A stretch of 5,658 bases of DNA. It comes from Vicinamibacteria bacterium. GTDB lineage: Bacteria; Acidobacteriota; Vicinamibacteria; Fen-336; JAGNNV01. A program made the position numbers and the translations under genes. Under the pieces are notes generated by a model. The model was given only the letters and a program-made list of their open reading frames with translations. It had not been told where the DNA came from and did no database searches. This document shows, in pieces, positions 1 through 5,658 of the stretch. How positions within the stretch are numbered: the first letter of the stretch is position 1; each line of letters begins with the position of its first letter. The DNA lies in the NCBI GenBank assembly GCA_016650185.1, contig JAENWE010000346.1, positions 1 through 5,658 on the forward strand. The letters are read 5' to 3'.

Positions 1-179
1 GTCGGGATGCAGTGCGCCATGCTGATCCACAGCGCGGCGTAGTTGTAGGTCGTCCAGTCGCGGTGCGCGACCGGAACCGGGGCCAGGTCTTCGTTGAAAA
101 GGGAACTCTGACGGGCGCGGGCGCGCGACTCGGGAGTCAGTTCGACACGCCCGTCGGCGTGTTGGATCTCAGACGTCAC
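1..179 (-). CDS. NCS1-family nucleobase/allantoin/hydantoin permease, N-terminal fragment (runs off left edge)
   Basis: Reading the minus strand from a GTG at 179-177 gives an open frame of 59 codons to the window edge. Its residues include SSLFNEDLAPVP (about 25-36) and YNYAALWISMAHCIP (about 45-59). The N-E-D-L-x-P motif, followed by an aromatic-rich ALW(I/M) stretch at the start of the first membrane helix, is typical of NCS1 cation:nucleobase symporters. It closely resembles the N terminus of PucI-type allantoin permeases as I remember it. NCS1 members import uracil, cytosine, allantoin or hydantoins across the inner membrane with Na+ or H+. The GTG start overlaps the TGA stop of the hydantoinase gene (GTGA), which suggests translational coupling; I see no strong separate ribosome site. 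An importer of pyrimidines or of ring-opened substrates fits the operon. The substrate cannot be decided from 59 residues, because the binding-site helices lie outside the window. Confidence 0.85.
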   Translation of the reverse strand, partial: MTSEIQHADGRVELTPESRARARQSSLFNEDLAPVPVAHRDWTTYNYAALWISMAHCIP

Positions 180-1570
180 AAGAGTGGATGCCCGGCCTGA
201 CGCTTGATGTACTGACCGCGGCCTTTGGCTCCCTTGAACTCGCCATGGTCGACGATGACCTCACCGCGAGAGAGAACCACGGCCGGCGCGCCGGTCACGA
301 CTCGGCCCTCATAAGGGTTGTAGTCCACGCGCATGTGCTGGGCATTCACGGACAGAGTGTGCTCCTTCTCAGGATCCCAGAGGATCAGGTCGCCATCCGA
401 CCCGATCGCGATCGTCCCCTTCTTCGGGAAGAGACCGAACATCTTCGCCGGGCTCGTCGACATGAGTTGGACGAAGCGATGTTGATCGATGAATCCCTTC
501 CGGACGCCCTCCCACAGCATGTAGAGCCGGGTCTCGATCCCGGGAGCGCCGTTCGGGATCTTCGAGAAGTCGTCCTTGCCCAGGAGTTTCTGCCCTTCCT
601 CTTTCATGCAGAACGGACAGTGGTCAGTCGAGACCACCTGAAGGTCGTTCTGGGCCAGGCCCTTCCACAGCGCTCCCTGATTCCACTTTTCTCGAAGCGG
701 AGGCGACATCACGAACTTCGCCCCCTCGAAACCCTCTCGCTCGTAGTCCTCGTAGGAGAGGAACAGATACTGGGGGCAGGTCTCCGCATACGCGGGCAGG
801 CCCATGTCACGCGCCTGCTTCACCTTCTCGAGCGCGTCGGAGCAGGAGAGATGGACGATGTAGATGGGCACGCCTGCCATCTCCGACAACGCGATGGCCC
901 GGCCCGTGGCCTCGGCTTCGGCGCGCGTGGGCCGAGTCAGGGCGTGGTACTTGGGCGCTTTCTCGCCTTTGCGGAGCGCTTCTTTCACCAGGGTGTCGAT
1001 GACGCCCCCGTTTTCGGCGTGCATGCAGATCATGCTGCCGGTGTCGCGGGTGCGAAGCAGGGCCTTGAAAATCGTGGCGTCGTCAACCTGGAAAACGCCG
1101 GGGTAGGCCATGAAGAGCTTGAACGAGGTGACGCCTTCATTTCGGGTGAGCTTGTCCATGTCATGGGCGGCTTGATCGGAGAGCTCGCGAACGATCATGT
1201 GGAACGCGTAGTCGATCGTCGATTTTCCCTCGGCCCGCTTCATCCAGCCTTCATAGGCCGGGTAGAGGCCTTCGCCGAAATTCTGGATGGCGAAGTCGAT
1301 CAGGGTGGTGGTTCCCCCGTGAGCGGCCGCGATCGTGCCGGTCTCGAAATCGTCCGACGAGGTCGTCCCGCCAAACGGCATGTCGAGGTGGGTGTGGACG
1401 TCGATGCCACCGGGCATGACCAGCTTGCCGGACGCATCCACCACCGTATCGGCGGGCAGACTGAGCCCGCGGCCGATCAGGGTGATGACACCGTTCTCGA
1501 TATAGATGTCCCCCTGATAGTGATCCGAAGCGGTGACGATCGTTCCATTCTTGATCAGCGTCGTGCTCAT
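176..1570 (-). CDS. hydA: Dihydropyrimidinase / D-hydantoinase (cyclic amidohydrolase)
   Basis: This 464-residue cytoplasmic zinc amidohydrolase has the usual family length. It opens the ring of 5,6-dihydrouracil or dihydrothymine to the N-carbamoyl-beta-amino acid, and family members also accept 5-substituted hydantoins. All metal ligands are visible: HTH at 59-61 in GGIDVHTHLDMPFGG, the lysine to be carbamylated K151 in FKLFMAYPG, H184 in CMHAENG, H240 in YIVHLSC and D316 in STDHCPF. Substrate-contact residues Y156, S289 (VMSPPLR) and N340 are also in place. A C-terminal small beta domain follows (about 385-445). The frame is open 30 codons further upstream, but that stretch lies inside the preceding gene and looks unlike the family. 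The ATG at 1570 begins the typical STTLIKNGTIVTA and follows a purine-rich site. The gene is third of four in the operon, 22 bp after the PreA-like gene. Uracil versus hydantoin preference is not settled by motifs; the neighbours favour dihydropyrimidines. Confidence 0.95.
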   Translation of the reverse strand: MSTTLIKNGTIVTASDHYQGDIYIENGVITLIGRGLSLPADTVVDASGKLVMPGGIDVHTHLDMPFGGTTSSDDFETGTIAAAHGGTTTLIDFAIQNFGEGLYPAYEGWMKRAEGKSTIDYAFHMIVRELSDQAAHDMDKLTRNEGVTSFKLFMAYPGVFQVDDATIFKALLRTRDTGSMICMHAENGGVIDTLVKEALRKGEKAPKYHALTRPTRAEAEATGRAIALSEMAGVPIYIVHLSCSDALEKVKQARDMGLPAYAETCPQYLFLSYEDYEREGFEGAKFVMSPPLREKWNQGALWKGLAQNDLQVVSTDHCPFCMKEEGQKLLGKDDFSKIPNGAPGIETRLYMLWEGVRKGFIDQHRFVQLMSTSPAKMFGLFPKKGTIAIGSDGDLILWDPEKEHTLSVNAQHMRVDYNPYEGRVVTGAPAVVLSRGEVIVDHGEFKGAKGRGQYIKRQAGHPLL

Positions 1571-1592
1571 GTCTTCTTCTCTCTTTAAAGCT
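1571..1592 (-). promoter_or_regulatory. Intergenic ribosome-binding stretch for hydantoinase
   Basis: The 22 bases between the PreA-like stop and the hydantoinase ATG read, on the minus strand, as a purine-rich run (AAAGAGAGAAGAAGAC) just before the start. It is a weak GAGA/AAGA-type Shine-Dalgarno site rather than GGAGG. It supports the ATG at 1570 over the upstream in-frame ATG at 1660. Confidence 0.5.
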
Positions 1593-2720
1593 TCAGGACG
1601 GCTCCATTTCCGATGATGAGTAACCCTCCGCATCGTACCCGCCCGCGTACTCAGCGTCATCCGGCCGCCGAATCTTGGAGTGGCTCACGACTCTATCTCG
1701 CCGGATACCGCGGAAATCCTCGACCCTCTTCCATCCCTTGTCGGCGTTTCGCTCGATGAAGGCAGAGAGACCTTCCTTGAGATCCTTGATCACCGTCGGG
1801 CCCACCGCCTTGTCGAGCATGGCCGCGGTGCAGACCTGAACCGTGCCGCAGCCCAGGAGGAAGTAGCTCGCGGCCTGCCGGAGGTCGGAGACACCGCCGA
1901 TGCCGGAAAATTCGCGGTCCGGAAACGCCCGCGTCATCTTCGCCATGTTGGCGAGGGACATGGGCAAAATGGCCGGGCCGCCCATCCCACCGCTGGAGAC
2001 CAGGCCGTCGACGTTCATCTCGAACTCGAGCGTTTCGGAATCGATGATGGGCAGCGACGGAAACGTGTTCGAGGACACCACCGCGTCCGCACCGCCGCGG
2101 AACACCGCGCCCGCTTCCACCGTCATGTCCGCCGATGCGGGCGTCAGCTTGGCCCAGACCGGAACCCGCGCGACCTCTTTCACCACCTGAGTGACAAACG
2201 AACAAAGCGCCTGATCCTTGCCAATGTTCGAGCCCATGTCCGCGCGGTCCATGTGGGGGCAAGAGAGGTTCATTTCGATGCCGTCGGCGCCCGCATCCTG
2301 ACAGGCCTTGGTGAGATCACGCCAGTGATCCAGTTCCTTGTCGTTGCCGGATCCGGCCATGATCGAGGCAATCAGGATCTTGGTCGGGTGGGCCTTCTTG
2401 ATCCGCTCCAGTCGCGGAATCCACCAGTCCAGCGGCTTGTCGGAGATGAGTTCCCAATTCCAGGAGGAGTGGAGCGCCCCCGCGCGACCCTTGTTCATCG
2501 AGAGCGTGCCGGTCTCGGGATTGGACCTTAGAAACTTCGTCTTCGGTCCCGCCACATTCACCACCGGGTGCATGCCGATGGTTTTCACCACCACTCCACC
2601 CCAACCCGCGTCGAAAGCCCGCAGGATGTTGCTCTCCGATTCGGTGGGCGGCGCGGAAGACAGAAGAAACGGGTTCTCGAATTTGAGACCCGTGAAGTTC
2701 ACCGAAAGATCAGCGGTCAT
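1593..2720 (-). CDS. preA: PreA-like dihydropyrimidine dehydrogenase flavoprotein lacking the ferredoxin domain
   Basis: This 375-residue FMN TIM-barrel protein is related to dihydroorotate dehydrogenase, E. coli PreA and the C-terminal half of mammalian DPD. In the pathway it would reduce uracil or thymine to the 5,6-dihydro form. The barrel opens with LSVNFTGLKFENPFLLSSAP. Residues matching the DPD pyrimidine pocket are present: N88 in NWELISDK, N151/S153/C154/H156 in NLSCPH (C154 equals the DPD catalytic cysteine) and N218-T219. FMN-site elements are K191 (AKLTP), SGIGGVSD at 272-279 and GCGTVQVCTA at 290-299. E. coli PreA is about 411 residues and ends in two [4Fe-4S] clusters. Here the chain ends in a hydrophilic, cysteine-free tail (about 335-375). 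Its five cysteines (140, 154, 173, 291, 297) form no CxxCxxC motif. The next gene begins 22 bp later, so no frameshifted ferredoxin segment is hidden there. No PreT is visible. Family is certain; exact substrate and electron donor are inferred. Confidence 0.88.
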   Translation of the reverse strand: MTADLSVNFTGLKFENPFLLSSAPPTESESNILRAFDAGWGGVVVKTIGMHPVVNVAGPKTKFLRSNPETGTLSMNKGRAGALHSSWNWELISDKPLDWWIPRLERIKKAHPTKILIASIMAGSGNDKELDHWRDLTKACQDAGADGIEMNLSCPHMDRADMGSNIGKDQALCSFVTQVVKEVARVPVWAKLTPASADMTVEAGAVFRGGADAVVSSNTFPSLPIIDSETLEFEMNVDGLVSSGGMGGPAILPMSLANMAKMTRAFPDREFSGIGGVSDLRQAASYFLLGCGTVQVCTAAMLDKAVGPTVIKDLKEGLSAFIERNADKGWKRVEDFRGIRRDRVVSHSKIRRPDDAEYAGGYDAEGYSSSEMEPS

Positions 2721-2730
2721 GGGACCTCCT
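2721..2730 (-). promoter_or_regulatory. Strong Shine-Dalgarno site of the PreA-like gene
   Basis: The minus strand reads AGGAGGTCCC directly before the ATG at 2720, an almost perfect anti-16S match with slightly short spacing. It fixes the start of the PreA-like gene and suggests efficient initiation independent of the upstream gene. Confidence 0.8.
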
Positions 2731-2761
2731 CAGGAACGAGTGCGCGGCATGGAGAAACAGG

Positions 2762-2781
2762 CGACGGGAGGACTCCCCTCG
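2762..2781 (-). repeat. Short inverted repeat just after the beta-ureidopropionase stop
   Basis: The sequence cgacgggaggactcccctcg is an imperfect palindrome: CGA pairs with TCG, there is one C/C mismatch, then GGGA pairs with TCCC around a GGAC loop. It begins one base beyond the TAA of the first operon gene, inside the 62-bp gap before the PreA-like gene. It could form an mRNA hairpin that protects 3' ends or causes partial termination. No T-run of note follows, so it is not a convincing intrinsic terminator, and in GC-rich DNA chance formation is possible. Confidence 0.3.
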
Positions 2782-2782
2782 C

Positions 2783-3652
2783 TTAAGGAGCCACCAGCGG
2801 CCCGTACGTCTCGGGCCGACGGTCGCGATAGAACTGCCAGGTCGAGCGCACCTCATCGATCATGTCGAGATTGAGGTCCGCCACCACCACCGCGTCCCGA
2901 TCCCGCGAGGCCTCGACCAGAATCTGGCCGCGCGGATCGCAGAAATAACTCTGCCCGTAGAACTCGCCGATGTGCCAGGGCGCTTCGTGGCCCACCCGAT
3001 TGATGGCGCCGATGAAGTAACCGTTCGCGACCGCGTGAGCGGGCTGCTCCAGCTTCCACAGGTACTCCGAAAGCCCGGCCACGGTGGCCGAAGGATTGAA
3101 GACGATCTCGGCCCCGGCGAGGCCAAGAGCGCGAGCGCCTTCGGGAAAGTGCCGGTCGTAGCAGATGTAGACGCCGACCTTCGCGTACGCGGTCTCAAAG
3201 ACGGGATATCCCAGGTTGCCGGGCTTGAAATAGAACTTCTCCCAGAACCCGGGCTTGGTGTGAGGGATGTGGTTCTTGCGGTACTTGCCGAGAAACTTCC
3301 CGTCGGCATCGATGACCGCCGCCGTGTTGTAATAGACCCCGGACTGCTCGACTTCATAGATGGGCACGATCAGCACCATCTTGTGTTTCTTGGCGAGTTT
3401 CTGCATCAGCTTCACCGTCGGTCCGTCGGGCACGGATTCGGTGAACTGGTACCAGCGGGTTTCCTGTTCCGCGCAGAAGTACGGACCGTAGAAGATCTCC
3501 TGGAGACAAAGTATCTTGGCGCCCTTCTTGGCCGCCTGGGCGATCAACTTGACGTGCTTGTCGATCATGGCCTTCTTGACCTTGGCGAGCCCCGCCTCGG
3601 GCCCGAAAACGTTCCTGGCCTGGATGAGTCCACAGCGAACGATGCGCGGCAT
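2783..3652 (-). CDS. Beta-ureidopropionase / N-carbamoyl amidohydrolase (nitrilase superfamily)
   Basis: This 289-residue cytoplasmic carbon-nitrogen hydrolase would convert N-carbamoyl-beta-alanine or N-carbamoyl-beta-aminoisobutyrate to the beta-amino acid, NH3 and CO2, the last step of reductive pyrimidine breakdown. The catalytic triad is visible: E52 in LQEIFYGPYFC, K126 in KYRKNHIP and the nucleophile C164 in VYICYDRHFPE. The second family glutamate is probably E138 (KPGFWEKF). YRKNHIP and the CYDRHFPEGAR block resemble beta-alanine synthases more than plain nitrilases or NAD synthetase domains. It is shorter than the animal enzyme (about 385), which has an N-terminal extension. The open frame continues 31 codons upstream, but the ATG at 3652 begins the conserved MPRIVRCGLIQ strand and has AAAAGGAG seven bases before it. 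It is the first gene of the operon, 62 bp before the PreA-like gene. N-carbamoyl-D-amino-acid hydrolase or N-carbamoylputrescine amidase are related alternatives; context favours the pyrimidine role. Confidence 0.9.
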   Translation of the reverse strand: MPRIVRCGLIQARNVFGPEAGLAKVKKAMIDKHVKLIAQAAKKGAKILCLQEIFYGPYFCAEQETRWYQFTESVPDGPTVKLMQKLAKKHKMVLIVPIYEVEQSGVYYNTAAVIDADGKFLGKYRKNHIPHTKPGFWEKFYFKPGNLGYPVFETAYAKVGVYICYDRHFPEGARALGLAGAEIVFNPSATVAGLSEYLWKLEQPAHAVANGYFIGAINRVGHEAPWHIGEFYGQSYFCDPRGQILVEASRDRDAVVVADLNLDMIDEVRSTWQFYRDRRPETYGPLVAP

Positions 3653-3659
3653 GGGCGAT

Positions 3660-3667
3660 CTCCTTTT
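3660..3667 (-). promoter_or_regulatory. Shine-Dalgarno site of the beta-ureidopropionase gene
   Basis: The minus strand reads AAAAGGAG seven bases before the ATG at 3652. This ideal spacing decides the start against the in-frame ATG at 3745, whose extra residues are arginine/proline-rich and unlike the family. Confidence 0.8.
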
Positions 3668-3691
3668 ATTCTGGGGGGGACGTCGGCGTGA

Positions 3692-3700
3692 AGTATGCCA
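3692..3700 (-). promoter_or_regulatory. Candidate extended -10 element for the pyrimidine operon
   Basis: The minus strand reads TGGCATACT, that is TG-N before a CATACT hexamer that matches TATAAT at four of six bases. A transcript would start near 3685 and leave a leader of about 33 nt containing the Shine-Dalgarno site. I find no good -35 box at 16-18 bp spacing (GCCGGC there), so this is only a candidate. The rest of the 172-bp divergent gap (3653-3824) shows no convincing operator palindrome. Confidence 0.25.
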
Positions 3701-3809
3701 TGTCGTCGTGCGGGGCCGGCGACGGAAAGGAGGAATGGTCCGCAAACTGAAAGATCGACTCTTCGTCGCTGTGCTACTCTCGCGTCTGGGTCGGGGCTGC
3801 CATCAATAC

Positions 3810-3815
3810 GGGAGA
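3810..3815 (+). promoter_or_regulatory. Probable Shine-Dalgarno site of the solute-binding protein gene
   Basis: GGGAGA lies nine bases before the ATG at 3825. A stronger-looking AAAGGAGG at 3726-3733 lies only one base before an in-frame ATG at 3735, which is too close. That longer product would also put about 30 residues in front of the signal peptide, so the 3825 start is preferred. Confidence 0.55.
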
Positions 3816-3824
3816 ACCAAACGC

Positions 3825-4700
3825 ATGAATGACCACACCCCAAGGCATCAGAGAGGCCGCAGGGTAGCCGTTTTCAGCCTGCTTCTCGCGGGAGCGCTCC
3901 TTCTTCTGGCCGGACTGAGCAAGGCCGGCGACCTGGACGACGTGAAAGCACGCGGCAAAGTGGTCATGCTCACCTTCCCCGCCGTGGAGGACCCCTTCGT
4001 CGCGGTGGACCTCGAGGCCATGCGCGCCTCCGGCCTCAAGTTGGCCGACATGCGTGACCCCGAGAACTTTCACGGAATCGACGTGGAGCTGATGAAGGGC
4101 TTCGCCCAGAGCCTGGGCGTCAAGCTTGAGATTCGGCCGGACACCGGCGGCTACGGTGATCTGTTGCCGGCCCTCACTCGAGGCGACGGCGACCTGGTGG
4201 CCAGCCGCCTGACCATCACCCCAAAGCGGCGGGAGGCGGCCGACTTCTCCACGCCCTACTTCACTCAATGGATCGTGGCGGCGGTCCGACCCGGCAGCAA
4301 GGCGCGCTCGATCGCCGATCTCAAGGGGAGGAAGGTCGCGGTGATGCAAGGCTCCAGTCAGCTCGAATTCCTTCCCAGCTTGAACCTGAATCCGGAAGTT
4401 CGAGTGACGGGCTTCAATCTCGAGACCTACAACGCGGTGCTCGAGGGCGAAGCCGACTATGCGCTGATGGACTCGCGCGCGGCGGTAGGAGAGTCGGTGA
4501 GTTCGCTCTACAGCGGCATCCAGGTCGCGGTGCGCCTGCAGGAGGCTGGGTACGGGGTGATGGTCCGGAAGGGAAGCGACCTCAAGGCTCCACTCGACGG
4601 CTACCTCGACGGCCTCCGCAAATCCGGCGAGCTGGAGAAAATCCTGTCCAGGCACGGCCAGGGTTCGGAAGACAAGGCGTCGGTCCCGGCCAAGCGCTGA
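3825..4700 (+). CDS. Exported family-3 solute-binding protein (SBP_bac_3, amino-acid-binding type)
   Basis: This 291-residue periplasmic-binding-type protein has a clear signal peptide: a basic N region (HQRGRR, 8-13), a leucine/alanine hydrophobic core (about 14-30) and likely cleavage after LSKA (34). The mature part follows the family-3 order: KVVMLTFPAVEDPF (45-58), HGIDVELMKGFAQSLGV (83-99), LTITPKRREAADFSTPYF (129-146), DLKGRKVAVMQGSSQ (165-179) and GEADYALMDSRAA (208-220). R135 and D216 match the arginine and aspartate that hold the carboxylate and amino groups in glutamine- and histidine-binding proteins, which suggests an amino-acid-like ligand. A longer than usual stretch (about 59-82) separates the first strand from the GIDVEL motif. 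There is no lipobox cysteine and no lytic-transglycosylase domain, so it is not MltF. No ABC permease or ATPase gene lies beside it, and it is transcribed divergently from the pyrimidine operon. Ligand and partner are unknown. Confidence 0.85.
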   Translation: MNDHTPRHQRGRRVAVFSLLLAGALLLLAGLSKAGDLDDVKARGKVVMLTFPAVEDPFVAVDLEAMRASGLKLADMRDPENFHGIDVELMKGFAQSLGVKLEIRPDTGGYGDLLPALTRGDGDLVASRLTITPKRREAADFSTPYFTQWIVAAVRPGSKARSIADLKGRKVAVMQGSSQLEFLPSLNLNPEVRVTGFNLETYNAVLEGEADYALMDSRAAVGESVSSLYSGIQVAVRLQEAGYGVMVRKGSDLKAPLDGYLDGLRKSGELEKILSRHGQGSEDKASVPAKR

Positions 4701-4730
4701 GCGGATCGCACAGGGCCGGACCAACCAGGG

Positions 4731-5658
4731 TCAGGGCACGACGTTCAGGGTCACCGATGATCCGCGATGGATCTTGTGGGTGGCTTTCACGAAGTCCGCG
4801 TCCGCCGCCTTGCCGATATCCATGAACTTCTGCGGATTGCGATCGACGAGCGGAAACCATGAACTCTGAACCTGAACCATGATCTTGTGGCCGGGCCGGA
4901 AAGTGTGGGCGATGTCCGGCATCTCGAACTCGATCGTCTCGACCTTCCCCGGGGTGAGAGGCTCGGGCTTCTCCATTGAGCGCCGGAACTTCGCACGGAA
5001 CGGCTCGCCGCGCACGAGCTGCTGGTAGCCGCCCATGACCACGGCGTTGGCGGGGCGAGGGTCGCCCTGGGGTCTCAGGTTCGGCGCATCCCCCGGGTAG
5101 ACATCAATCAACTTCACCACGAAGTCGGCGTCGGTCGCCGAGGATGAAACCTGGAGCCGAACCTTCACCGGACCCAGGGTCCGCACATCGGACTCGAGCG
5201 CTTTCGTCTCGTAGACGAGGACATCGGGCCTGCTGGAGGCAAAGCGCTGATCCTCGGTCATGTAGTCGCCCCTCATCCCCATATTGACGTAACCGAGATA
5301 GGGAACGGGTTTGCCCGGGTCGGCCACGTACTCATCGGCGCTCGGGTCAGCGGCGCGAGGGGCGGAAGTCGAGAGGGAACCGCCTGCGTTGAGATAGTAG
5401 TTGACGCCCTTCCCATCAGCGGGCGGCCAGGCCTCGTGCTTGTGCCATTCGTTCCGCCCGGTCTCGAAAACCCAGGCACGGGGCATGACCACATCAACAC
5501 CCTTCAGGTGCTTCATGAAGAAAGGGAACTCGATCTGCTCACGGTAGAACGCGCTGGTCTTCTGTCCGAAATCAAGATTGCCCAGGGCGTCGCCGTCGCC
5601 CCGCGCCCATCCCCCATGACGCCACGGTCCAAGCACCAGAGTGTTCGCGGTCTGGGGA
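4731..5658 (-). CDS. CocE/NonD-family hydrolase (X-Pro dipeptidyl-peptidase-like), C-terminal part; start beyond right edge
   Basis: The minus strand is open from the window edge to a TGA at 4733-4731, giving 308 visible residues and no start. The segment begins near LVLGPWRHGGW (visible residues 7-17). The histidine in PW-x-HGGW (visible H14) is the expected catalytic-triad histidine of cocaine esterase/alpha-amino-acid ester hydrolases; the nucleophilic serine and the aspartate would be upstream. Next comes FPFFMKHLKG and the PRAWVFETGRNEWHKHEAWPP block that leads into the C-terminal jelly-roll domain. Later blocks DADFVVKLIDVYPG and FRPGHKIMVQVQSSWFPLVDRNP are characteristic of this family. 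Most members hydrolyse acyl esters or amides, often peptides or beta-lactam-like substrates, and many are secreted, but the N terminus needed to judge export is missing. It converges with the solute-binding gene, with 30 bp between stops and no clear terminator. Family is well supported; substrate is unknown. Confidence 0.9.
   Translation of the reverse strand, partial: PQTANTLVLGPWRHGGWARGDGDALGNLDFGQKTSAFYREQIEFPFFMKHLKGVDVVMPRAWVFETGRNEWHKHEAWPPADGKGVNYYLNAGGSLSTSAPRAADPSADEYVADPGKPVPYLGYVNMGMRGDYMTEDQRFASSRPDVLVYETKALESDVRTLGPVKVRLQVSSSATDADFVVKLIDVYPGDAPNLRPQGDPRPANAVVMGGYQQLVRGEPFRAKFRRSMEKPEPLTPGKVETIEFEMPDIAHTFRPGHKIMVQVQSSWFPLVDRNPQKFMDIGKAADADFVKATHKIHRGSSVTLNVVP

Noticed and set aside
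12..200. Small plus-strand frame at the left edge
   Set aside because: It lies opposite the NCS1 permease start, whose FNEDLAP motif is clear; the small frame has no features.
188..1588. Long plus-strand open frame (466 codons) opposite the hydantoinase
   Set aside because: It is the antisense shadow of a gene with complete catalytic residues. Its translation is rich in Arg/His/Asp/Val with no recognisable domain, as expected in GC-rich DNA.
1680..2531. Plus-strand open frame opposite the PreA-like gene
   Set aside because: Antisense shadow; the low-complexity Arg/His/Gly-rich translation has no family motif.
2972..3691. Plus-strand open frame opposite the beta-ureidopropionase gene
   Set aside because: Antisense shadow of a gene with an intact Glu-Lys-Cys triad; no ribosome site or domain seen.
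3704..3724. CGTCG-N11-CGACG inverted repeat in the divergent gap, possible operator
   Set aside because: Five-base arms of GC-rich sequence are expected by chance here and the match does not extend outward.
3735..3824. Longer start for the solute-binding protein at 3735, behind AAAGGAGG
   Set aside because: Spacing from the purine run to the ATG is only one base, and the extension would bury the signal peptide about 30 residues inside the protein.
3774..4724. Minus-strand 316-codon open frame opposite the solute-binding protein
   Set aside because: The plus strand has a signal peptide and family-3 motifs in order; the opposite frame has neither domain nor plausible start signals.

Overview
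This window comes from a GC-rich bacterial chromosome. All the coding frames have strong third-position G/C preference and several genes carry clear Shine-Dalgarno sites. I cannot name the lineage from sequence alone. There are no tRNA, rRNA, CRISPR, phage or insertion-sequence signatures, so it reads as ordinary metabolic DNA.

Positions 1-3652 are a minus-strand operon for reductive pyrimidine breakdown and uptake. In transcription order it holds: a nitrilase-superfamily beta-ureidopropionase/N-carbamoyl amidohydrolase (3652-2783); a PreA-like dihydropyrimidine dehydrogenase flavoprotein (2720-1593); a dihydropyrimidinase/hydantoinase (1570-176); and the first 59 codons of an NCS1-family nucleobase/allantoin/hydantoin permease. 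The permease starts at a GTG that overlaps the hydantoinase stop and runs off the left edge. Together these cover uracil or thymine to dihydropyrimidine, then N-carbamoyl-beta-amino acid, then beta-amino acid + NH3 + CO2, plus the importer. Gene spacing is 62 bp, 22 bp and a 4-bp overlap, so cotranscription is very likely.

Positions 3653-3824 are a 172-bp divergent intergenic region. From it an exported family-3 solute-binding protein (3825-4700) is read to the right, with no ABC permease or ATPase beside it in the window.

Positions 4731-5658 hold the C-terminal part of a CocE/NonD-type alpha/beta hydrolase (X-Pro dipeptidyl-peptidase/alpha-amino-acid ester hydrolase family) on the minus strand. 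It converges on the solute-binding gene with only 30 bp between their stops, and its start lies beyond the right edge.

The most notable point is that the PreA-like protein ends after its flavin barrel. It lacks the C-terminal two-[4Fe-4S] ferredoxin domain of E. coli PreA, and no PreT partner is visible. How it receives electrons, and whether its substrate really is a pyrimidine, are therefore open.
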